NCBI RefSeq assembly: GCF_003664185.1
Contig: NZ_RCCS01000009.1
Span: 186,001 to 250,000, forward strand
Direction: 5' to 3'
Length of the DNA stretch: 64,000 nucleotides
Source: Tenacibaculum discolor
GTDB taxonomy: Bacteria; Bacteroidota; Bacteroidia; Flavobacteriales; Flavobacteriaceae
This document shows, one piece after another, positions 36,400 to 46,500 of the stretch. How positions within the stretch are numbered: the stretch's first letter is position 1; each line of letters starts with the position of its first letter. The notes below the pieces were generated by a model. It saw nothing but the letters and a program-made list of their open reading frames with translations, did not search any database and was not told where the DNA came from. Position numbers and translations under genes: made by a program.

Positions 36400-39300
36400 T
36401 TATAATTTCTTTTTTTTCGTTCCGTCATTAGCAAATTTTGCTTTATAATTTTCTATAGATACATCATAACCCTGATCGGTCCCAATAGATAGCTCTGTAC
36501 CTGCTGCATTTTTAGAGAAATCATTTCCTAGTTTTTTGTATTTATCTTTATCGTATCGTTTGTCTTTTTTCATTTCTACACCAGTTGTTTGTAAATTATC
36601 TCCTTCTACCTCTGTATCGTCTTTAGAAGCAATTCCCTTTGATTTGTATGTAGTATTTAAAAACTGGCCTGGTAAGTTATCAATATCCATAGTCATAGCT
36701 TGTTGTAAAGCCTTTGTCAAAGTACTTTTCGCTTTTGTTTTAATTTTCTCGTCTACCTTTTTCTTCCCTTTATTGTCTTTACCAAATTCCGTATCTAAAA
36801 CTCCTTTTAGTTGATTGTTAACATTTGCATCATCCTTTATTTTTGCTGTAACTTCCATATTAAAGTTTGTTCCTCTAGACTTGAAGAAAGAGGCCAATTT
36901 ATTCTCAACATGTGCCATTTCTTTTTGATTATACATTGGTGATGATGGATAAATATTCATTGCCGAATTAACTCCTGAACCTCCAAATTGATCTCCAATA
37001 ATATGAGCATTATCAAATCCTGGAGTACCATCTTTTCCTGCTGATCCTCCATCCCATTTTCCTCTTCCAATTCCATCTGGCTTACTTGACAAATTAAATC
37101 CTTTTACTTTTCTAGTTTGCACTTTGTCTGAAATACCTTTTATAGCCTCATCAAAAGTGATATTTATCTCAAATGTTGGACTATCTTCTCCTGCTTTTGC
37201 TTCCTTTGCGTCTCCAGCTCTTTTTGTCTTATATTTTGCTGTATATACTCCATTCTTTTCTGTTAATTCCATTTCATCTGGAATAAAGTTTCCATGTGCT
37301 GGTTTGTAAGACTTGGATTTTCCTTTTTTTAAGACTCCTTCTTCAGCTCCATCACTTTCAATGTATATATTAGGATATGAACCAAATCCTTTTCCTGTTC
37401 TAAACTTATAGCTAGAATTTCTCTTATCAAGAATATAAACTTGTTTCTTGTCTATTTTATTAATATCTGTTTTTAATGCTTTTGTAAAAGACTCTAATGG
37501 AATACCTTCTTTATCTACCACCTTTTTATTTAAGTATTGATCTAGCAACGGTAAATTATCCTTTCCATCTCCTTTTGCCTGTACCTTACCAGTAGTATCA
37601 TTAGGTGCTATTTTAATTTTAATATCTACATCGTTATCTTCTTTATCTTTTGCTAATGCATTAAACTTTATATCTAAATTTATTCCTTTTTTTAATTGTG
37701 GTTGGTATTTATTTTCTAGGGTTTTAGCTTCTTTCTTTTTTCTTGCATAAAACTTATCAAACGGTTCTCCTTTTTTTGCTTTTTCTCCTAATTTCTTTTC
37801 TATCTTACCTACAATCTTTTTATGTTTCGCTTTATCTTTTGCTGTTAATTTTGCTGGTTTTTGCTTTTTATTGTCATCTTTTATTTTTTTTGCTTGTCCT
37901 TTTTTAGGCTTCTTTTTTCCTAAAATCTTATTAAATATTTTTTTAGCTTTTTTAATAACTTTATTAATGGCTTTGTCTATTTTCTTTCTAACTTTTTTAA
38001 TTATTTTTTGGATTTTCCCAGTGAGTCCAGTTACTCCAACTAAAGCAGCTAAAAAGCCTATTAATACTGGAATTGCTTTGGCTAAAGCAGTTTCAATACC
38101 TTTTGCTACTGCTTTGACATTTCCTTCTGCTAGAGCTTTAATACTATTTATAAACGCCGTAACTAATTCAAATATCTGTGCTGCTCTTTCAACAAAGAAC
38201 TTTACAATATCTATAATCATCATTGCTGCTTTTACAAAAGCTCCTGCTGGACTTAACAAGCCCATAACCCACTTTATTCCAGCTTCTATAACTTTGGTTA
38301 TAATCATATCTCGAATGGCATCCATAACCATTTCTTTGAGATTACCAAACTGTTCTTTTATATATTCCCAAAGCCCCATTACACCGTCTTTTCTAACTAT
38401 CTGAAAAATTTCAACAGCTTTTTCCATACCTGCAACTACGGGCTCTCCAAGTAGTTTAACCGCTTTACTCCTAAAATAATCCCATGTTAATCCTAACATT
38501 TGAGTTACTAAGCTGAATATTCCTGAAAGACTAAATAAATTATCTGGTAAAGTAATACCTACGTTACCTAAAGAACCTGTAAGCCATTCTATTACTCCCT
38601 TAATCATGTGTTTTTTGATATTGTTCCCAAAATCAACAAAACCTTGTTTAACCCCTTGTATTAAGTTACTTAAAAACCCTATCGGGTCAGAAATTATAGC
38701 TCCTATTGCACTTACAGCTGCTGCTAGTAGATTAAGCAGCATATCTTTTATTTTTAAAATAGTTTTTATAACACCAGCTAATGCATTTAACGCAGCACCA
38801 ATCCAACCAGCACTTACGCTTTCTTTTATTTCATTAAACTTTTCTTGTAAACTATCAACATTCTCTTTGTATGATTGTGCTAAATCAGCCGCTAATTCTT
38901 CCTGTTTTTCATAAACCGTATCTTCTAAATCTGCATATTGATCATTAAAGTCACTATAAGCATCTTCCGCTAATTTCTTTTGTGACTCGTCTAAACTGTC
39001 GAATTTTTCCTTTGATTTTCGTTTTCCTTCTTCAATAGCATCTAAAGCTCCGTTCAATCCATCGGCTATAATTATTGAAATATCATCTAAAACCGAGTTC
39101 ATTTTACTAATAAACTTTCCTTTTTCAACTCTAAACAACTTATCTATCGCCTCTGTATCCTCTCCAAAAATCCAATCGTCTATAACTGTCCATCCATAAA
39201 TTTCACCTAAACCGTCTTCAACATTTTCTTCAAAAGTTTTTTGTGCACTTTCTGCTTCTTCACTGAACTTTTTATCAACATCTTCTGAAAGCTTTTCTAA

Positions 39301-40686
39301 ACTTTCAGTAACCGTCTTTTTTGTTTCTTCATAAATTGCTTCAAACTCAGCATAAATTCTTTCTTGTTCAGTTTTATCACTCGTTTTATTCTCCGTTTGA
39401 TTAGCTAAAACATTATTCTCTGATAATACTTTAGCTGCTTGCATTTGATCTAACCCCTCTTTACTGTTTACTGCTGCTGTTTTTTGAGCTACCCCTAATT
39501 GAACTTGTTCTTTCTTTCTATACTTTACTGGTGCTAACTTTGCTTCAGTTTGAGCATTGTTTTTTTCTTCTAATGCTCCTGTAAATTTAGGTTCGTTTGA
39601 TTTTGCTAATTGCTCATCCGTTACCTTATTTTCAGCCATATAATCATCTAATGACTGACTTTCTTTTTCCATCGAAATCTCCTGAGATGTCTTAGGTTTA
39701 GGGATTGCTGCTTTGGCATTTAACGGTTTAGGAGAATTACCTGAATTTGTGGGAGGTAAAGGAACCGCTTCTACTGTTGGTTTTCCTGAAGCAGGAGCTG
39801 GTTTATCTGCCTCAGATTTCATTGGCCCCGCTAGCTTATCACTTTCAGCAGTAACTTGACCTGATATATTTTCTTTTATTCCCTGTATAGGTTTATCATC
39901 TCTAAATTCTTGTGCTTCTTCAGAATTTTTAGGAAGTTGTTTTTCTAAATCATCTAAATTCTTTTCTAGAAGTTTTTTAAACGATTCTGGAGTAAATGGT
40001 TCTCTGTTTTTTTCTTCTTCAGAAGTAGCTGATAATGACTCTGCATGGGCTTGCTGATCATTTTTAGTTGATTGTACAGCTGCTGATGGGTGGCCTGCTT
40101 GTTGCTGTTCGTTTACCTTAGCTTCTGGATTTGGATGTTGTGATTTTTCTTCTTTTACCTTTTCCGTTTTTTTTATTTGTTGTTGAAAAGCGGGATCATC
40201 TTCTGGCTTTGTCGGTGCTTTAGGTATTTTTTTCTCTTTAACTGCTCCTTCTTCTTTTTTTTCTTTTTCTGAGGTTTCTTCCTTTTCTTTTTTTCCTTCT
40301 TTAACTTCTGTTTTTACTTGAATAGTGTTATTACTTTTCGGCTCTGTCACAGAAACACTTGCTTCTTTTGCACTATTTTTCAAACCATAAAAAGATTGCT
40401 TTTCTGCTACTTTTTTAAGAACCCCAACTTTATCTCCTCCTTCATTTTTTTCACCTTTTTCTTTTTCAGAAGCTTCTAAAACTGGTGTTTTTGGAATTAC
40501 TGACTGTTCTTTTTTGATTGAAAGACTATCTTCATTTTTTATTTTTTTATTTTCTTTTAACGCAATTTCCTCTTGTTTTTTTTCAGGTTTAACCACCTTC
40601 ATTTCTGGCTTGATAAAAGGTGTTGCTTCCTTACTTTTTAAAGAAGGATTAGAAGGTTTTGCTATATTTTGTTTTGCTCTAAACAT
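36400..40686 (-). CDS. Large putative eCIS effector with C-terminal nonspecific endonuclease domain
   Basis: A 1428-residue protein with four parts. Residues 1-430 are Lys/Glu/Pro/Gln-rich and probably disordered. Residues about 430-640 are charged helices and likely coiled coil. Residues about 640-960 are hydrophobic amphipathic helices rich in Ala/Ile/Leu (for example GAALNALAGVIKTILKI, KAIPVLIGFLAALVGVTGL) ending in a strongly basic stretch. The C-terminal region has DNAHIIGDQFGG (His1228), MNIYP (Asn1244) and YNQKEMAHVEN (Asn1253, Glu1261). His then Asn-x7-Glu is the catalytic and metal pattern of DNA/RNA nonspecific nucleases (NucA type). Similar helical middles occur in other large eCIS-linked toxins, where I infer a packaging or membrane-crossing role. 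It lies 12 bp after the DUF4157 gene. No immunity gene is visible nearby. Confidence 0.82.
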   Translation of the reverse strand: MFRAKQNIAKPSNPSLKSKEATPFIKPEMKVVKPEKKQEEIALKENKKIKNEDSLSIKKEQSVIPKTPVLEASEKEKGEKNEGGDKVGVLKKVAEKQSFYGLKNSAKEASVSVTEPKSNNTIQVKTEVKEGKKEKEETSEKEKKEEGAVKEKKIPKAPTKPEDDPAFQQQIKKTEKVKEEKSQHPNPEAKVNEQQQAGHPSAAVQSTKNDQQAHAESLSATSEEEKNREPFTPESFKKLLEKNLDDLEKQLPKNSEEAQEFRDDKPIQGIKENISGQVTAESDKLAGPMKSEADKPAPASGKPTVEAVPLPPTNSGNSPKPLNAKAAIPKPKTSQEISMEKESQSLDDYMAENKVTDEQLAKSNEPKFTGALEEKNNAQTEAKLAPVKYRKKEQVQLGVAQKTAAVNSKEGLDQMQAAKVLSENNVLANQTENKTSDKTEQERIYAEFEAIYEETKKTVTESLEKLSEDVDKKFSEEAESAQKTFEENVEDGLGEIYGWTVIDDWIFGEDTEAIDKLFRVEKGKFISKMNSVLDDISIIIADGLNGALDAIEEGKRKSKEKFDSLDESQKKLAEDAYSDFNDQYADLEDTVYEKQEELAADLAQSYKENVDSLQEKFNEIKESVSAGWIGAALNALAGVIKTILKIKDMLLNLLAAAVSAIGAIISDPIGFLSNLIQGVKQGFVDFGNNIKKHMIKGVIEWLTGSLGNVGITLPDNLFSLSGIFSLVTQMLGLTWDYFRSKAVKLLGEPVVAGMEKAVEIFQIVRKDGVMGLWEYIKEQFGNLKEMVMDAIRDMIITKVIEAGIKWVMGLLSPAGAFVKAAMMIIDIVKFFVERAAQIFELVTAFINSIKALAEGNVKAVAKGIETALAKAIPVLIGFLAALVGVTGLTGKIQKIIKKVRKKIDKAINKVIKKAKKIFNKILGKKKPKKGQAKKIKDDNKKQKPAKLTAKDKAKHKKIVGKIEKKLGEKAKKGEPFDKFYARKKKEAKTLENKYQPQLKKGINLDIKFNALAKDKEDNDVDIKIKIAPNDTTGKVQAKGDGKDNLPLLDQYLNKKVVDKEGIPLESFTKALKTDINKIDKKQVYILDKRNSSYKFRTGKGFGSYPNIYIESDGAEEGVLKKGKSKSYKPAHGNFIPDEMELTEKNGVYTAKYKTKRAGDAKEAKAGEDSPTFEINITFDEAIKGISDKVQTRKVKGFNLSSKPDGIGRGKWDGGSAGKDGTPGFDNAHIIGDQFGGSGVNSAMNIYPSSPMYNQKEMAHVENKLASFFKSRGTNFNMEVTAKIKDDANVNNQLKGVLDTEFGKDNKGKKKVDEKIKTKAKSTLTKALQQAMTMDIDNLPGQFLNTTYKSKGIASKDDTEVEGDNLQTTGVEMKKDKRYDKDKYKKLGNDFSKNAAGTELSIGTDQGYDVSIENYKAKFANDGTKKKKL

Positions 40687-40698
40687 TACTTATTGTCT

Positions 40699-41790
40699 TT
40701 ACTGCCAAATACGGTAGTTTGCATCAAGCTTTAAGTGAGATCTTGAATAGATTTTTATGTAATAACTATCTCCAGGTGTAACACTAGCTATAGAAAAATT
40801 TAAAGTCCCAGGTATGTTAGGTCCTAATCTTTTACTTCCTATACGAGTATCTCTTATTATACCACATTTATATACTTGCACACTAAAATCTTCTGGTCCT
40901 ATACTTCCTGACCTATTATAGCTAACTGAAACCTCCCCATTAAGAGCTGAGCTACTAGACGGCTTAAACGTTTCTGAATAACATGTATGAACAAAACCTC
41001 TTCTACAATTTCCTCTATGGGGTAATGAATAGGTTGGTGAACATTCAGAATCAGAAAGTTTTTGAATCTTTTTTTGCACCATTCCTTTTTGTTGAATCGT
41101 ATGTGTTAACTCATGCGCTAACAAGTGCTTTCCATCTTTGGAGTTTGGATTGTATTTACCTTTATTAAAATAGATATCGTTTCCATGCGTAAATGCTTGT
41201 GCTCCTATTTCTCGACTCAATTGTGCTGCTTCTGAATCGTTGTGAATGTTTACATGACTAAATTCTGCTCCGAAACCTGACTCCATTTCACTTTGTGTTT
41301 GTGCATCCATTTTTTGACCTCCATTTCCTCTTTTTAACTTACTTTCAAAAGAAGGTTTATTTTTTTTTGAAGCAGATTTTTCTGTTTTTGACTGCACAGC
41401 TTCCTCTTCTTCTTGCCTTTGTACTCTCTCTTCTTTTTCACAATCATCGCACTTCGATTGTACTGTTTCTTCCTCTTCTTTACTTTGCACCGCTTCTTCT
41501 TCCTCCATCTTTTGAACGGATTGCTCATCTTCAGTAGTTTCCATTTTTTGTACTAAAGGTGTTACTTCAGAAGCCAGCGGTTTTTGCTGTATTTTTTCTT
41601 CACTTTCTTTTTTTTGTATTGAATTAACTTTCTTATTATTTCCTACAACTTTATCAGCCATTTTATCTGCTTCAACTTCATATTGATCTCCTTTTTTTCC
41701 AAACGCTAGCTTTGGTTGAATAAATAAATCCTTTTTTTTATCCTTTGCTTGAACGTTATTAGCTTCTGGTTTTTTATCTCTTTTAAACAT
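40699..41790 (-). CDS. DUF4157 'eCIS core' zincin-like protein with unknown C-terminal domain
   Basis: A 363-residue protein. The N-terminal ~145 residues are charged, with repeated VQ(S/K)-EEEE units. The DUF4157 (eCIS core) domain spans about 150-240 with GFGAEFSHVNIHNDSEA, GNDIYFNKGKYNP and the zinc signature HELTH (226-230). The last ~115 residues (after KKIQKLSDSE) contain several Cys and look like a beta-sandwich module I do not recognise. DUF4157 is strongly linked to eCIS loci and often carries cargo toxins at its C-terminus, so this protein may be a cargo with the tail as its active or targeting part. The catalytic His/Glu are kept, so it may be a working protease. Confidence 0.87.
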   Translation of the reverse strand: MFKRDKKPEANNVQAKDKKKDLFIQPKLAFGKKGDQYEVEADKMADKVVGNNKKVNSIQKKESEEKIQQKPLASEVTPLVQKMETTEDEQSVQKMEEEEAVQSKEEEETVQSKCDDCEKEERVQRQEEEEAVQSKTEKSASKKNKPSFESKLKRGNGGQKMDAQTQSEMESGFGAEFSHVNIHNDSEAAQLSREIGAQAFTHGNDIYFNKGKYNPNSKDGKHLLAHELTHTIQQKGMVQKKIQKLSDSECSPTYSLPHRGNCRRGFVHTCYSETFKPSSSSALNGEVSVSYNRSGSIGPEDFSVQVYKCGIIRDTRIGSKRLGPNIPGTLNFSIASVTPGDSYYIKIYSRSHLKLDANYRIWQ

Positions 41791-41815
41791 GACTTTCTAT
41801 AGTTTTAGTTATATT

Positions 41816-43594
41816 TTACCAATTCGTAAAGATTAATTCCTTCATCCAAGGAACTTTGCATAAACTTAAATTCCATGGTAATTTGGTGTCTAATAAGATA
41901 TCTTGTGTTTTTCTTTCAACTGTTAGGGTAGGGTTGTCTTTAGTTAAATCTAGTTTTCCTTCTCTTTGTAAATACTCATTACGTAATAGGTCATTTGAAG
42001 AGTTTTTTAAAATTGACCAATTTTGAAGTACTGCTCTTAACAATTCTTCTGACTTTTCTTTAAGCTCATCACTCAATACTATATTTCTTTCAATAGAACT
42101 TTGTATTGGTAGATTGCACAAAAACTTTTCAAAAATTAAATTGTTTTCAAACTGTTGTTCTTTTTTAGTTGCTACATAGTGCAGTAAGTGAATTGCTTCA
42201 TTAGGTTTGATAATTTTATTCTCTTTATCTAAAAAACCACATGAATTGAAAAACTGTTTTAAAAAGGGGTGTAATAAAATTAATCCAGCGTTTCTTATAA
42301 GATGTGATTTAGGCTCACTTACAACTTCATTTTTACTTGAAAAAGTATTTTTTAACGCTTCTTGATGTCTCCTTTTATATTCAGCTCTCTTTTGGTCGTC
42401 AGTAATTTTCTCCGTTTTCAAGTTTACTCCCTTATCTTCATAAAGATTCTTACTTTTCGCTTGCATTTTTATTCTTAATTCTTCTTTTACTTCTTTACTT
42501 TTTTCTTTTGATGATGTTTTCTTCTTCTTTAAGACTTCTTTTTTGTTTTGAATATCTACTTTTTCTGGAGTTTTTTGTGAATTAGATTTACTTGATTCAT
42601 TCTTTGGAAGAGTTAATTCTTCTGCTTTATTTTGATTTTTTTTGACTCCTACTTTATCTAGTTTATCAATACTTACATCTGATTTTTTTTCTTCTTTTTC
42701 ACTTATAAACTCTGTATTGACAACCTCAATGCTACTCCCTTCTTTCTTCTTTTTAAACTCCTTCTGTTCTTTACTATTAAACTGACTTCTAAATATTCTT
42801 TCTTGAGAAGTTAGCTCTTGTAAAAATTGAGTTAGATTTTTTGAAGAATTAAAAGCCTTTGTTCTTTTACATATCTCTATTTCTTCTTGAACTTCATTTA
42901 CTATTCTTGAAAAATTATTATTAATTGTTGCTTTGATGAAAAACTTCCACACTTTATTCCTTATGATGTAGCTCTTAAAATCAATTTTTTTGATCGTTGA
43001 TAGAAAAGCCTCATACCCCACTGGTTTATTGAAAACTCCTAGGAATAATATTTGCAACTCTTCAGTCTTAAACTGCTGAATCAATCGATTTTGTTGAGCT
43101 GGATCTCTTAATGATTTTAAAAAACGTTCTTCAAAAAATTGACTTTCTGTTATTTCAAACAACATCTTTTTTGTAAAACTTTTCTCTTCTTTTTGATTCC
43201 ACCAAGCTGTTGTACCATGTTGCAAAAAGTAAAAAAAAGCATCTAATTTAGATTCTGATGTAGTAACCTTTTTTATAGCTACCTTATGTAGTTCTGGAGC
43301 TTTGAAAATTGCTTTTAACTTTGTTATAAGTTGTTCTTTTATTGCTCTCTTTGTACTGTTATCTTTTATCGACTTATTGTTAGTTGATATATCTACTTCA
43401 ATATTTAAGTTTTCTATTTGCTGAATGTATGCTTCATACTCGATTTCTTGAGAGTTAAAATATTTTTCTATTTCTGGAAATACTTCTTCCTGTAAAAAGT
43501 CTTCAATAGTATTTTTACACTCTTCTGCTACTTTTTTACTTTTCGTATTTACCTCAACAAATACTTTTTGAATGGTATGTTCTTTAGCAACCAT
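41816..43594 (-). CDS. Contractile injection system tape measure protein
   Basis: A 592-residue protein matching the eCIS tape measure family (Afp14-like). The N-terminal domain (MVAKEHTIQKVFVEVNTKSK, about 1-110) is conserved. A long charged Lys/Glu/Ser stretch (about 285-410) is of the type that varies with tail length, and the C-terminal domain has NAGLILLHPFLKQFFNSCGF and EAIHLLHYVATKKEQ. It would set the length of the tube during assembly. Its start overlaps the stop of the 1704-aa protein (TAATG), and the first cargo-type gene follows 25 bp later. Confidence 0.88.
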   Translation of the reverse strand: MVAKEHTIQKVFVEVNTKSKKVAEECKNTIEDFLQEEVFPEIEKYFNSQEIEYEAYIQQIENLNIEVDISTNNKSIKDNSTKRAIKEQLITKLKAIFKAPELHKVAIKKVTTSESKLDAFFYFLQHGTTAWWNQKEEKSFTKKMLFEITESQFFEERFLKSLRDPAQQNRLIQQFKTEELQILFLGVFNKPVGYEAFLSTIKKIDFKSYIIRNKVWKFFIKATINNNFSRIVNEVQEEIEICKRTKAFNSSKNLTQFLQELTSQERIFRSQFNSKEQKEFKKKKEGSSIEVVNTEFISEKEEKKSDVSIDKLDKVGVKKNQNKAEELTLPKNESSKSNSQKTPEKVDIQNKKEVLKKKKTSSKEKSKEVKEELRIKMQAKSKNLYEDKGVNLKTEKITDDQKRAEYKRRHQEALKNTFSSKNEVVSEPKSHLIRNAGLILLHPFLKQFFNSCGFLDKENKIIKPNEAIHLLHYVATKKEQQFENNLIFEKFLCNLPIQSSIERNIVLSDELKEKSEELLRAVLQNWSILKNSSNDLLRNEYLQREGKLDLTKDNPTLTVERKTQDILLDTKLPWNLSLCKVPWMKELIFTNW

Positions 43595-46500
43595 TACACG
43601 TTTTGCTTTAAGTTTTCATTAATAAACTTAGAAATATATTCAGCTTGAATCTCTGTTGTAAATTTCTCTAAAAACTGCAGAAAAGCTTCATTAGCTACTT
43701 TTATTTGATTTTCTTTGAAAGAGATAAAAACACTATCTATTACCTCTAATAGTTCTAAGATAATTCCTCGATTTTCATCTAACTCTAAAACCGTTTTTTC
43801 TTGACAATGAAGAATATTTAAAAGCAACCTTACTTCTGCTCTAAAATACCTTGTAAGTAATGTTCTATTTTCAACATCTTCAATAAGTAATTTTGATGTA
43901 TTAATAAGTAACTTAGAAAACATTCCTCTTAATTGATTGTTGTTTTCTCCTGTTAAATAAGAGTTATTTTCATCAGTTATAATTGCTTTATAAGCGTCAT
44001 TTGTAGGAACTACTACAACCATGTTAACATTAGTTCCACTACCTCCATCATTTATACTAAACTTATTTAACTTATAATAGTTTCCAACTTCTGTTTTTGT
44101 TATTTCCTCACAGGTTTTATCTTGTATTTTTCCTATTTCTATAACTTCTGTTGATGTATTCTCTCCACACTTACTTACTACCGTTAAAGAGACTTTTACT
44201 AAGTCTCCATCAAAATTGCTCAGGTCTTCTGTTATTGTTGTTCTATTTACTTGAGGTTCTCTTTCAACTCCATTAATCACCCAAACATACTTGTCTCCTT
44301 TTTCTGAAGTATTTGTTAATGATAATATTCTAATTTCTGGATCAAAACTATAAGTAAAGCTTGCTTGTGGTGTCGCTGTTAAATTAATAGCCTGTGTAAC
44401 AAAAGTTCCTACAAGACTTATACTTACAGTACCTGAATCTGTTAATCCTGAATTGGCTGGCACAAACTCCCATAATTTTGTTTCTTCATTAAACTTTACA
44501 TTTCCTCCTGTAAGTTGTACACCTTCAAATTGTGGTCTTACTACAACAGGGTAAGACTCTTTATCACTTAAACAAAAAGTGGTGTTTGGTAAGCTTATTG
44601 TAAACTCTGGGAAGGCTATATTCTTTGTAAAATCTGCTTTAGAAAAACATCCGTTACCATCAGTAATCATTAATTTTATTGTGTAAGAGTTTCCTACACC
44701 TTCTTTTACTAATAACTGAGGATTAAATAACTCTGTCTCCGACTCAATGCTATTTACACTCCAATTAAACTTTAATCCTTCCGGCTTTACACCTTCTGGA
44801 AGTATTGCTTCAAAAGCTGCTTCGTAAAATAACTGTCCGTCTTTCCATATAAATCTTGATTCGCTTCGTTCTGAAATACTTATTTGTTTAACTTCATGAA
44901 TTGTTATTCTTGCATTTGTTGTTTGTCCATCTTCTAAAAACTCAATAATTTGATCATAATTTTCAAAAGTGGCTACATCAATAACTAATTCATTATTCTC
45001 AATTGTAACACCTTTTATAGCTCCACCTTCAATAGTTATTGTTCCATTAACATTTGTAAATGGTATTCTTGCTGTTTTTTCTTTAGTAAAATCGATACAG
45101 TATGACGATTCGATAGCCAACTCTGATGGCGTTAAGGTGTCAAACTTTATTGGACTTATAGAAATTTCTTTCGAGCATGGTCCTAATGAAATTTCTAATG
45201 CTGGGTTTATTTCATTATTTATATCATCAATTGGTAATGTATAGTTATGGAAAACTTTGTTGTTTATTGGTGTATGTTCTACTCTATTACCATCTCCCAT
45301 AAAGTCCCAAGAATACTTGATGTTATTAAAGAAATCAGCTCCGATAAAATCAGCATCTTTCCAATGTAATACATAAGTTACCCTAGCTTTAGATTTATCT
45401 TCATTGTATTCAATAGGTTGTTCTACTTCAACCAACAACTTTAATGCTGGATATACGATAAGTTCACAATCGGTAGGTTCATCGTTTACTGTAAACTTCA
45501 TTGGTTTACCTAATAAACTTTTATCAGTTTTAGTAACATCAATTTTCCATTTTTCATCTTCTGGATCTTTAAACACTCCTGATATTACTCCTTCTGGAGC
45601 AATTGCTTTTACCTCTCCGTCTATAGGTCTTACTGTAAAAATTAAAGGTTCAATTACAGTCTCTTTTTTCAAACATATAGTACTTACTGGTAAACTTAAA
45701 AATGGTGGTTCTTTTGGTATAATAAAGTTCACTGGAGCACAGTCTGAACAACACATATATGGCAACGAAAAGTCTGCTACTACCGTGTTTTTCAATGTTT
45801 CATTTTCACGAATCACTTCATTTTCGTCAAAATACAATCGTTTCTTGGTTTCTAAAACAACAGGATTATATATCTGTAAAAAATACTCGTCTTTAGGTAC
45901 TAAATGATCTTTGATAGTAATACGCATTCCTACGGAACCATCTTTATACATTGTAGTTTCTTCTGCACTAAGAATTTTAGATACACCTGCTCTGAACCAA
46001 GTTCTGTTTAAGAACGCTGTAAAATTGCTTACTGTTTCGGCTAATGTTTTTCCTACTAAAACAACGTCTTGATTAAAAAACAGTCTGTTTTTTAGGGTGA
46101 AATAGCTTCCATCTACAAATGAAAACTCAATACTAGAGCTTTTATCCCATAAGTTAATTACACCTCCATTTTTATAGAGTATTTCTTTTTCAAGGAAAGT
46201 ATCATTCGATAGTAAAAAATCGTCTTTTACAAAGTCTGTATTTGATATAATAGGTTGATTTTTAAATATGATATCTAATACTACATCATCAAATGTATTT
46301 TTATCTGCTGCATTTTCATTTACATATACCATTACAAAGGTTCCTCCTGGAATAACTCCTGCTTTGTGTTCAAGTCCTGGATGTTGTTTTACAAATTCTG
46401 AAAGTTGTATTCTTTCTAAAATCTTTTTCTTTCTTTTATCTATTTCTTCAAGTAGTGTTTCTAACTTTTTTCCTGAACAACAAACAATTGACAACTGGTT

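Noticed and set aside
36536..41537. Plus-strand frames opposite the eCIS effector genes
   Set aside because: Antisense to low-complexity Lys/Glu-rich coding sequence, which gives Phe/Leu/Ser-rich open frames; no recognisable domains.
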